Assembly: GCA_022599995.1 (NCBI GenBank)
Contig: JAHZLG010000009.1
Location: forward strand, 1-8,136
From: Alphaproteobacteria bacterium
GTDB lineage: Bacteria; Pseudomonadota; Alphaproteobacteria; CBDBCS01; JAHZLG01
Reading direction: 5' to 3'
DNA length: 8,136 nt
The translations under genes and the position numbers were made by a program. How positions within the stretch are numbered: the first letter of the stretch is position 1; each line of letters begins with the position of its first letter. The notes under the pieces were generated by a model. The model was not told where the DNA came from. It did not search any database and worked only from the letters and a program-made list of their open reading frames with translations. Of the stretch, positions 1 to 5,604 are shown piece after piece.

Positions 1-48
1 AGCTAAAAGCTAGGCTTAGAAGATGAGAGCTAGAAGCGAGGCTTAGGA
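1..48. repeat. Imperfect direct repeat over the flgF stop codon
   Basis: Bases 1-21 and 28-48 match at 18 of 21 positions with a period of 27 bp; both contain the core AGGCTTAG or a close variant. The right copy covers the last codon and the TAA stop (43-45, plus strand TTA) of flgF, and the left copy lies just downstream in the direction of transcription. It looks like an aged tandem duplication of the 3' end of flgF. The repeat may extend past the left edge of the window. Confidence 0.7.
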
Positions 49-774
49 ATTGTTGATCTGCGTCATGGTGTTAATGTACTCGCCCATGCGGTCTTCATCG
101 CCCTTCACCACCTGCGACTGCATCGTCTGATAGAAGTGCTGAATATCGATCATCGAGACGATTTCGGTCACCCCCTTCACGTTTGACCCCTCAAGCGCAT
201 ATTGCTCGACAAACGGGGTTGCCGTCTGGATGGGGGTTTGGTCGGTGGTGAAAAAGCTGGTGCCGATCTTCTCGAGCGCCGAGTCGTCCTCGAACTCGAC
301 AATCCCCAGCTGCGTCACGAAATTGCCATCGACCGAGATCACCCCATCACGGGACAGCGTCAATTCGCGATAGCCAGTGGGGACGGTGATCGGGTTGCCC
401 GCCACATCGAGCAAGAGATTGCCCTCGGCGGTTGCGATCTGATTTTGCTCGTTCAACGTAAATCGACCGTTGCGGGTGTAGCGTTCGCCCTCGGCATTTT
501 GCACGGTGAAGTAGGTTTGTTTGTCGCGCAGGGCAAAGTCGAGCGGGTTACGCGTGTCGGTGATTGGCCCCTGCAACCGATCGCGGCCAAGGTTGCCTGA
601 GGTGTTGAAAGTAATATCATCGGTACCTCGTGGCAGGGTGATCAGCTCCTTGAACCGCACACGGTCGCCCTGAAAGGCGGGGGTGTTGAGGTTGGCGATA
701 TTGTTTGCGGTCGCATCCAGTCGCCGTCGCAAGGATATTTGGGCTGATAACGCGACATAAAGAGTATTTTCCAT
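43..774 (-). CDS. flgF: Flagellar basal-body rod protein FlgF
   Basis: FlgF is a proximal rod component of the flagellar basal body; it lies in the periplasm and joins the MS ring region to the distal rod (FlgG). The 243-residue protein has the rod/hook signature near its N-terminus (ANNIANLNTPAF, about residues 23-34). A middle segment resembles the rod-family pattern (YTRNGRFTLNEQNQ, about 99-112). The C-terminal block has LEGSNVKGVTEIVSMI (about 194-209), the conserved self-assembly region. The start MENTLYVALS and the length fit FlgF rather than FlgG, which is usually about 260 residues and starts differently. The ATG at 774 is preceded by a good Shine-Dalgarno (AAAGGAG, five to six bases away). 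The gene reads towards the left edge, where flgG would be expected as the next gene (inference). The stop codon lies inside an imperfect direct repeat. Confidence 0.95.
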   Translation of the reverse strand: MENTLYVALSAQISLRRRLDATANNIANLNTPAFQGDRVRFKELITLPRGTDDITFNTSGNLGRDRLQGPITDTRNPLDFALRDKQTYFTVQNAEGERYTRNGRFTLNEQNQIATAEGNLLLDVAGNPITVPTGYRELTLSRDGVISVDGNFVTQLGIVEFEDDSALEKIGTSFFTTDQTPIQTATPFVEQYALEGSNVKGVTEIVSMIDIQHFYQTMQSQVVKGDEDRMGEYINTMTQINNS

Positions 775-879
775 TGGTTCTCCTTTGGGGGTGCCCTTTT
801 GTGGGGGCTTTGTGAATCAGAAGCAATAATCATGCCCCTTCACGACAGCCTCGCAAATATCGCCAACAACAGGGCAACC

Positions 880-907
880 TTGACTTCGATCGTCCTTGTG
901 GTACTAT
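880..907 (+). promoter_or_regulatory. Candidate sigma-70 type promoter for the hibernation factor operon
   Basis: TTGACT at 880-885 (5 of 6 to the -35 consensus) and TACTAT at 902-907 (4 of 6 to the -10 consensus) are separated by 16 bp. It points at the plus-strand gene group and is the best match I found in the divergent region. Transcription would start near 914, leaving a leader of roughly 245 nt. This is a sequence match only. Confidence 0.4.
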
Positions 908-986
908 CAATTGAGGTGAGGAATCACTGTTTTTCATGTTTTCATGGGGTCCCGGCGTTGTTTTGCCGCCATAGAAGAACAGCCCG

Positions 987-1012
987 GCACAGCTAAGTCC
1001 TGCACAGCTAAG
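987..1012 (+). repeat. Short direct repeat, 11 bp at 15-bp period
   Basis: GCACAGCTAAG occurs at 987-997 and again at 1002-1012, separated by TCCT. It lies in the presumed 5' leader of the hibernation factor gene. It could be a paired protein-binding site or a chance slippage product. Confidence 0.6.
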
Positions 1013-1146
1013 CAAGGTCTCCCAAGCTCTTTCCTGCACCGTTGCCCCCTCAGGCAAGGCGCAATGGGGGGCGTCGACAGCACCTTGCTCGATCACACCG
1101 CCTCACGTCGCAATCCGCACAACACCAAGAAGACCTCGCAGTCCAC

Positions 1147-1153
1147 AAGGAAG
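1147..1153 (+). promoter_or_regulatory. Ribosome binding site that sets the hibernation factor start
   Basis: AAGGAAG lies eight bases before the ATG at 1162. The reading frame stays open upstream to a TTG near 1042, but that extension has no ribosome binding site and no resemblance to the family, whose N-terminus begins with the beta strand MEIRFHAHHI. The site therefore supports 1162 as the start. Confidence 0.75.
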
Positions 1154-1161
1154 TGATATTT

Positions 1162-1806
1162 ATGGAAATCCGTTTTCACGCCCATCACATCGAGAAGAGC
1201 GATATGTTCGAAGAACGTATCACGACAGCCCTGAACGAGTTGAACGACAAGTACCTACAGCAGGTTGATACCGCCTCGGTAACCGTTCAGAAGCAGGGAG
1301 CAGAATTTGTGGTCAATGTGAAGATGCGCCATGGAGGCAAGCTCCTTGTGCAAGGACACGGCAATAATGTTTCGGCATATATTGCCCTCGATTCTTGCCT
1401 TGAGCGGGTGGCAAAGCAGTTGCGCCGCTACAAACGGCAATTGCGCAACATGAAGCCGCGCGGGGCCAAAGACATTATCTTGCGCGCCCCGCACCGTATT
1501 ATTACGCCGTTTGTCGATGAGGCAATGGACGAAGCAGCCAACGCCGCAGCTGCCATGCCCGCAACCACCGGTGTCAGCACACACGATGATGACTCGGCCC
1601 TTGACGCGGCGTTGCCGCCCAATGTGGTTGCCGAGCACAATGTCGATATTGAAGTGATGACCGTGCAAGAGGCAGTGATGCAGATGGACCTGCTAAGCGT
1701 TCATGCCATCATGTTTCAAAATGCCGCCTCTTCTGCGATCGACATGGTCTACTACCGCCAAGACGGTCAAATTGGATGGGTCTCGGGCCCGGCTGTTGCC
1801 GCTTAG
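1162..1806 (+). CDS. hpf: Ribosome hibernation promoting factor, long form (HPF/RaiA family)
   Basis: Long-form HPF binds the decoding and mRNA channel region of the 30S subunit and pairs ribosomes into inactive 100S dimers in stationary phase or starvation. The protein has 214 residues. Residues 1-98 form the ribosome-binding domain, starting MEIRFHAHHI and ending in a basic helix (about 82-100, ERVAKQLRRYKRQLRN). Residues 101-160 are a variable, alanine-rich and acidic linker. Residues 161-210 match the C-terminal dimerisation domain: the family pattern (V.EAV.QM.LL...F.N......VYRR.DG..G.I.P) is seen as MTVQEAVMQMDLL then VYYRQDGQIGWVSGP. The length and two-domain build indicate the long form, not short HPF or YfiA. 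It lies 42 bp ahead of a lipoprotein gene on the same strand, and the two are probably co-transcribed. It is often found near rpoN in related bacteria, but not here. Confidence 0.9.
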   Translation: MEIRFHAHHIEKSDMFEERITTALNELNDKYLQQVDTASVTVQKQGAEFVVNVKMRHGGKLLVQGHGNNVSAYIALDSCLERVAKQLRRYKRQLRNMKPRGAKDIILRAPHRIITPFVDEAMDEAANAAAAMPATTGVSTHDDDSALDAALPPNVVAEHNVDIEVMTVQEAVMQMDLLSVHAIMFQNAASSAIDMVYYRQDGQIGWVSGPAVAA

Positions 1807-1848
1807 TTCTCCGTGTGCTTTTCGTGGTTTGCATAGGTGCGCGCCGTG

Positions 1849-3297
1849 ATGCGTCTTGAATGTTGCTCGCCATCGCCTTCGCTAACGCCTTGGCTTTCGC
1901 GCCACCTTGTTGTGCTTGCAACGGCCTTGTTGCTTTCGGGCTGTGCAGCCACCTTCCGATCAAGCCATACCGAGCGGTTTGGCGAGGTGTTGCCTACCCT
2001 GCCCGATTCCACCGAGACGTTGTCATTGGCAACCAGCATCCTTGAGGACATCCCCGACGAAAAAACGGCTTTCCTGCTCTATGAACAAGAGTCTGCTCGG
2101 CTGACACAGGTGGCAGGCGACCCCGAGACCAGCCGCGCCCAATTTGCCGTTGCCCTCGATGCCTACAAGCAGCAAGCCAGCGAAGCCCTGGTGACCGCCG
2201 ATGAGGCCGCAAGTCAAGCACTGTCTATCTACAACAATGACCGCGCCATCCCCTACGAGGGGGCGAGCTTCGAGCGGGTGTTTGCCCATCACTTTCAAAG
2301 CATCAACTATCTTTTGCTGAATGACCGCCAAGGAGCCCTTATCGAGATGCGGGCGGCGGCAACCCAGCAACGCTTTAGCACCCAAGACTTTGCCAAGCAG
2401 GTTGCCAAAGCCGAAGACGATCAGTCCGAATTGCACCAACTGCTCGGGGAGAGCGGCGGGGTGGCGCTCGGCACCTTAAGCGGCGACGGACGCAATAGGT
2501 TCGAGAACGCCTATACCTATGCCTACTCGGGCGTGTTGCGGGAAATGACCGGTGATGACAATGGGGCATTTATCGACTATCGCAAAGCACTCACCTTGCA
2601 ACCCAACAATGGGGCACTGCGCCAACTTGCCGCCCGTCTTGCGCCACGTTATGCCCCCGGGGAAGCTGATGACTTTCGCGCAGGTGTCCCGGCGGGGCGG
2701 TCATTGGAAATTCCCGCGGACAAGGCGCGGGTGGTGGTATTTGTCGAACGGGGCTGGGTGCAACCCCGCAAAGAGGTGAAGGTTACCGTGCACGACGAAG
2801 AAGGCGGATTGCTGAGCATAGCCCTCCCTACCTATGACACGACGACACGGCGCAACCAACTGCCCACCTTCTCCATCGAAAGGCAGCCGATCCAACCCCT
2901 GATGGAAACATTACCCATGGCGAAGTGGGACTTGCGGCAACGCTACCTTGCTATTGTTGCGCGGCAAACTGCCCGCTTCATTGCCAAAAATGACCTGAAC
3001 GATCGCTCGCGCGCCAACCTGAATCAACAAGACGATCTGTTATCTGCCCTCCTGTATATTGCCACAAACGTGTACAATCATGCCTCCGAACGGGCGGACA
3101 CCCGCACCTGGCTGTCGTTACCGGCACGGGTGGAAATGGGGGTGTACGACCTCGACCCCGACCTCACCGGCATCACCTTCGCAAGTGGTAACCGCGCATC
3201 ACAGATCGATGTGACCTTGACCCCCGGCAAACGCACCCTTATCCGCATCATCGACACCGGCACATTCTTCCAGTCCGACGTGTTACTGTCAGAATGA
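1849..3297 (+). CDS. Large lipoprotein resembling COG3014, with TPR-like helices
   Basis: This is a predicted secreted lipoprotein of 482 residues. After a short n-region, a hydrophobic stretch (about 19-30) ends in the lipobox LLSGC, with the lipidated Cys at residue 32. The following residues are Ala-Ala, not Asp, which favours the outer membrane. The middle is rich in Ala and Gln helices. A TPR-like pair lies at about residues 217-265, around YTYAYSGVLREMTGDDNGA and YRKALTLQPNNG. The C-terminal half is more beta-like. I relate it to the COG3014 group of uncharacterised proteins, from its overall pattern and its position beside an LpoB-like gene; its biochemical function is unknown. Start choice: GTG at 1837, GTG at 1846 and ATG at 1849 are all in frame. 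AGGTG at 1834-1838 is best spaced for 1846 or 1849, so I chose the ATG. After the TGA stop the frame stays open for 88 codons through a tandem repeat. Confidence 0.75.
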   Translation: MRLECCSPSPSLTPWLSRHLVVLATALLLSGCAATFRSSHTERFGEVLPTLPDSTETLSLATSILEDIPDEKTAFLLYEQESARLTQVAGDPETSRAQFAVALDAYKQQASEALVTADEAASQALSIYNNDRAIPYEGASFERVFAHHFQSINYLLLNDRQGALIEMRAAATQQRFSTQDFAKQVAKAEDDQSELHQLLGESGGVALGTLSGDGRNRFENAYTYAYSGVLREMTGDDNGAFIDYRKALTLQPNNGALRQLAARLAPRYAPGEADDFRAGVPAGRSLEIPADKARVVVFVERGWVQPRKEVKVTVHDEEGGLLSIALPTYDTTTRRNQLPTFSIERQPIQPLMETLPMAKWDLRQRYLAIVARQTARFIAKNDLNDRSRANLNQQDDLLSALLYIATNVYNHASERADTRTWLSLPARVEMGVYDLDPDLTGITFASGNRASQIDVTLTPGKRTLIRIIDTGTFFQSDVLLSE

Positions 3298-3306
3298 CAC
3301 GCCCCC

Positions 3307-3426
3307 CGTTCCTCACCAGTTCCCGCACCCCGTTCCTCGCCCGTTCCCGCACCCCGTTCCTCACCAGTTCCCGCACCCCGTTCCTCACCAGTTCCCGCAC
3401 CCCGTTCCTCACCAGTTCCCGCACCC
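3307..3426 (+). repeat. Five tandem copies of a 24-bp C-rich unit
   Basis: There are five uninterrupted 24-bp units, at 3307-3330, 3331-3354, 3355-3378, 3379-3402 and 3403-3426, followed by a fading partial copy. Each begins CGTTCCTC and ends TTCCCGCACCC. Copies 1, 3, 4 and 5 are identical; copy 2 differs at two positions. By count the unit holds 13 C, 5 T, 3 A and only 3 G on the plus strand. The array starts nine bases after the lipoprotein stop codon and fills most of the gap to the LpoB-like gene. It is in frame with the upstream gene and would read RSSPVPAP per unit. There are no spacers, so it is not a CRISPR. The C-rich, G-poor transcript resembles a Rho utilisation site (inference). 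Confidence 0.95.
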
Positions 3427-3469
3427 CGTTTCTCCTCCTCCTTTTCGTTTCCTCATAAGGGCTTGTCTC

Positions 3470-4066
3470 ATGCTACTGAATCCATCCGTTTTGTTCTTTC
3501 GCCGCACCCTCTATGTGCTGTTGCTTGGTGCGCTGGTCGCATGCGGAGGCAACACCTACAATGAAGCCGGCGAAGAAGATATCTCGTCCGAATTCGGCGT
3601 GCGCGACTTCCGGTCAATTGTGAGCGACCTGGTCACAAAAATGGTCGGCGACGACGGGCTTCGCGAGGATGTGGGGAGTGAGCGTCCGCCGATCTTGGTC
3701 GTCCCGCTCCGCAACCTAACCGATGAGCATATCGATACCAATCTCATCACCAACGGGATCAAGTCCGATTTGAGCAAGGCACGCCTGTTCACCTTCGTAC
3801 GGCGCGACAATCTTGAGGTGTTGCGCGGCGAACTCGCCATTGAGGAATCCGGATTGGGCGACCCAGATACGGTTGCACGGATAGGCAAGGTTGTCGGGGC
3901 GCAGTATGTCCTCGGCGGGGAAATATCGAGCATCACCACGCGTGAGGGGCGGAAAACGCAAATCTACTATCGCGTCACCATCACCCTGACCGACATCGAG
4001 ACCGGCATCGACGTCTGGATCGACGACACCGAAGTCAGCAAATCAGCAGTACGCGGCATCCTCTAA
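3470..4066 (+). CDS. LpoB-like penicillin-binding protein activator lipoprotein
   Basis: In enterobacteria LpoB is an outer-membrane lipoprotein that crosses the periplasm to activate the peptidoglycan synthase PBP1b. This 198-residue protein has a hydrophobic signal (about 14-22) with lipobox LVAC, so the lipidated Cys is residue 25, followed by Gly-Gly, consistent with the outer membrane. The globular domain (about 72-192) follows the family pattern: RPPILVVPLRNLTDEHIDTN, then KSDLSKARLFTFVRRD, then VGAQYVLGGEISS, then YYRVTITLTDIETGIDVW. The long proline-rich disordered linker of E. coli LpoB is missing; an acidic, helical stretch of about 45 residues takes its place. Its partner may therefore differ from PBP1b (inference). 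The ATG at 3470 has a Shine-Dalgarno, AAGGG at 3457-3461. It follows the COG3014-like gene after 172 bp, and the two probably act together. A more distant CsgG/FlgO-type relationship is the alternative. Confidence 0.8.
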   Translation: MLLNPSVLFFRRTLYVLLLGALVACGGNTYNEAGEEDISSEFGVRDFRSIVSDLVTKMVGDDGLREDVGSERPPILVVPLRNLTDEHIDTNLITNGIKSDLSKARLFTFVRRDNLEVLRGELAIEESGLGDPDTVARIGKVVGAQYVLGGEISSITTREGRKTQIYYRVTITLTDIETGIDVWIDDTEVSKSAVRGIL

Positions 4067-4135
4067 CCCATTCTCTTGCCCCCTGCCCCGCCAAACTCTC
4101 CCCTCCCCTCCATAAGCCCCCCCCCTCTCCGTCTT
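4067..4135 (+). terminator. Pyrimidine-rich tract after the LpoB-like gene, possible Rho-dependent terminator
   Basis: The plus strand just after the stop is almost all C and T with very few G, including C runs at 4079-4083, 4086-4089, 4100-4103, 4105-4108 and a run of nine at 4117-4125. No classical GC hairpin followed by a T run is visible. A C-rich, unstructured transcript right after a stop codon is the usual profile of a Rho loading region. On the minus strand the same bases are G runs with quadruplex potential. Confidence 0.35.
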
Positions 4136-4175
4136 CTTCTGTGGTTCGCCAAATACTGAACTGCGGAGCTTACCC

Positions 4176-4200
4176 GGGGAAGGGGCTGGGCTGGGCTGGG
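4176..4200 (+). other. G-quadruplex motif with a CTGGG tandem run
   Basis: Five G runs of three or four bases (4176-4179, 4182-4185, 4188-4190, 4193-4195, 4198-4200) are separated by two-base loops (AA, CT, CT, CT). This meets the usual two-to-four-run quadruplex pattern with very short loops. It lies four bases beyond the stop codon of the dGTPase-like gene. The right half is a CTGGG tandem repeat. On the minus strand, which is the sense strand of that gene, it reads as a C-rich tract. Confidence 0.6.
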
Positions 4201-4204
4201 AAAA

Positions 4205-5497
4205 TTACATCCGAGGCAAAACCGTTTGATACATGAGTTTTGCCTCGGCATCCGTCAAGGCGGATAACACATCGGCAATGCGGCGGGCTATCTGTTGTTG
4301 CTCGGGTAATTTCTTGTCGTGGAACAGCGTCGCCATATCGGCATCGAGCGTCTGCGGGTGTTTCATAAAGTGATCGAACAATTCCGCAATCATCCGCGCC
4401 CCCTTCGTGTTCTCGCGGTTCACGCTGAGTGAGCGGTACATGCGGGCAAACAAAAATTTGCGCAGATTTTGCTGGTGTGCCGCCATCTCCGTCGACATAG
4501 CCACAACCGGGGCATCGTTGCACAGCACTGCGGCATAGGTCTGCTCGGGCAATTGCTTGAGCCGATCGGCGGTCTCGACAAAAACATCGTTGACCATCGC
4601 ACCAAATCCGCACCGGATCATGTCATCAATGGTCAATTGCTGGTGCAGAGCCTCAGGTTGCCCCCCGGCGGCGACCACGTCGCGACTCGTTTCATAGAGC
4701 GCGGCGAAAAACGGATTGCCATGCAGCAGGTCTTCAACGGCAAACAACCCGGCAACCAAACCATCGTCCAGATCATGATGCAGGTAGGCAATATCATCCG
4801 CCACCGCGGCCAATTGGGCTTCGATGCCGGGGTAGGTGTCAAAATCGATCACCCATCGTTTTTGTGTGGGGTGCTCGCCCTGCAGCAGCTCGGTGTATAT
4901 TTCCTTTTTGTTCTCGATGTCCTGCAACCTGCGGGCATAACGGGCTAGTGCCGCGTCTCCCGGTGCCCCAAGACCAGCATCAGGAGGACGAGGAAGAACC
5001 AGAGGGCCATTGTGTTTGATCATCCCCTCCAGTGCCGCCAAGGTGAGGTTCATCCCGGGATGTGTGGGATAACGATGCTCGAGCCGAGTCGCCAGCCGAA
5101 CCGCCTGAATGTTATGATCATACCCCCCAAATTCTGCCATCGCGTCTTTCAGGGCATCCTCGCCCGAGTGCCCAAAAGGAGGGTGTCCCAAGTCATGGAT
5201 CAGCGCAATCGCCTCGGTCAGGTCTTCGTTGACCCCTAGCCCGCGCGCCAAAGAACGTGCGATCTGCGCGACCTCAAGCGAATGAGTCAGACGCGACCGG
5301 TACTGGTTGACGCCCGTCGACACAAACACCTGGGTTTTGTGCCGCAACCGCTGAAAAGCACGCGAGTGAATAATCCGATCGCGGTCGCGTTGAAACGCCG
5401 AACGACTGAGACGTCTCTCGCTAAACTCGAGATGAGGCTCGTCTTGGTTAGGATAAAGACGGTCGTCTGTCTCCGGGGTGGCAAGTGCGCTGTACAT
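4205..5497 (-). CDS. Deoxyguanosinetriphosphate triphosphohydrolase-like protein (HD domain)
   Basis: Members of this family hydrolyse dNTPs, classically dGTP, to the deoxynucleoside and triphosphate, and so adjust the nucleotide pool in the cytoplasm. Exact substrate use varies, so the name stays dGTPase-like. The 430-residue protein has the metal-binding HD residues: His72 in RLTHSLEV, His101-Asp102 in IHDLGHPPFGH, and Asp234 or Asp235 in ADDIAYLHHDLDDG. The family N-terminal block FQRDRDRIIHSRAFQRLRHK lies at about 35-54. The C-terminal half is helical and intact. The frame is open upstream to an ATG at 5665 inside the peptidase gene, but that adds a Phe/Ser/Pro-rich stretch encoded by tandem repeats and unlike the family, so I chose the ATG at 5497 (MYSALATPETDD). 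No clear Shine-Dalgarno precedes it; the leader is nearly pure pyrimidine. It is probably co-transcribed with the peptidase gene, 107 bp upstream. Confidence 0.9.
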   Translation of the reverse strand: MYSALATPETDDRLYPNQDEPHLEFSERRLSRSAFQRDRDRIIHSRAFQRLRHKTQVFVSTGVNQYRSRLTHSLEVAQIARSLARGLGVNEDLTEAIALIHDLGHPPFGHSGEDALKDAMAEFGGYDHNIQAVRLATRLEHRYPTHPGMNLTLAALEGMIKHNGPLVLPRPPDAGLGAPGDAALARYARRLQDIENKKEIYTELLQGEHPTQKRWVIDFDTYPGIEAQLAAVADDIAYLHHDLDDGLVAGLFAVEDLLHGNPFFAALYETSRDVVAAGGQPEALHQQLTIDDMIRCGFGAMVNDVFVETADRLKQLPEQTYAAVLCNDAPVVAMSTEMAAHQQNLRKFLFARMYRSLSVNRENTKGARMIAELFDHFMKHPQTLDADMATLFHDKKLPEQQQIARRIADVLSALTDAEAKLMYQTVLPRM

Positions 5498-5504
5498 AGA
5501 TGAC

Positions 5505-5582
5505 GTGAAAAAAGAGGGATGTGAAAAAAGAGGGATGTGAAAAAAGAAGGGCGTGAAAAAGGAAGCGTGAAAAAAGAGGGGG
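5505..5582 (-). repeat. Five tandem copies of a 16-bp purine/pyrimidine-skewed unit
   Basis: Plus-strand units start at 5505, 5521, 5537, 5553 and 5567. The first two are identical (GTGAAAAAAGAGGGAT); the third and fifth differ at the end; the fourth is shortened to 14 bp. The array fills most of the gap between the peptidase stop and the dGTPase-like start, ending 7 bp from the start codon. On the sense (minus) strand it is almost all C and T, with no stop codon in any frame. A unit of 16 bp is not a multiple of three, so gain or loss of a copy would change the frame of anything translated through it. Confidence 0.95.
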
Positions 5583-5604
5583 AAGAGAAAGAGGAAGACA
5601 AGCC

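Larger units (their letters stand above)
775..1161. other. Divergent intergenic region between flgF and the hibernation factor gene
   Basis: This is 387 bp with no convincing gene. Open frames here are short, lack a sensible ribosome binding site and read like shadow translations. It contains the flgF Shine-Dalgarno at its left end, a candidate plus-strand promoter near 880-907, a 15-bp-period direct repeat at 987-1012, and a weak hairpin with GCCCCC (1044-1049) pairing to GGGGGC (1067-1072). The plus-strand leader before the hibernation factor would be about 245 nt if that promoter is right. That is long enough to hold regulatory RNA structure, but I recognise no riboswitch class. I found no correctly spaced sigma-54 or sigma-28 promoter for flgF. 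Confidence 0.6.

Noticed and set aside
202..600. Open frame of 132 codons on the plus strand inside flgF
   Set aside because: It lies fully antisense to a clear flgF and its translation resembles no family; it is a shadow frame.
855..872. Sigma-54 promoter for flgF on the minus strand (TTGGCG then TTTGCG)
   Set aside because: The GG and GC elements are two bases too close together for sigma-54 spacing.
936..974. Tiny leader ORF (12 codons) after a GAGGTGAGGA stretch
   Set aside because: The spacing to the ATG is too long at about 13 bases, the peptide has no regulatory codon run, and it cannot be supported without conservation.
1042..1161. Upstream TTG-started extension of the hibernation factor
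   Set aside because: There is no ribosome binding site and the translated stretch is unlike the family; a strong site precedes the ATG at 1162.
3307..3426. CRISPR array
   Set aside because: The 24-bp units abut with no unique spacers and no cas gene is present; this is a plain tandem repeat.
4170..4200. Classical intrinsic terminator in the convergent junction
   Set aside because: There is no clean GC stem followed by a T run in either direction; only bulged C-run/G-run pairing is possible.
4469..4948. Open frame of 159 codons antisense to the dGTPase-like gene
   Set aside because: A mirror of codon bias in the real gene; no family pattern and no ribosome binding site.
4205..5497. Phage-defence dGTPase system
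   Set aside because: The protein looks like a housekeeping-type family member and no neighbouring defence, mobile or toxin gene is seen.
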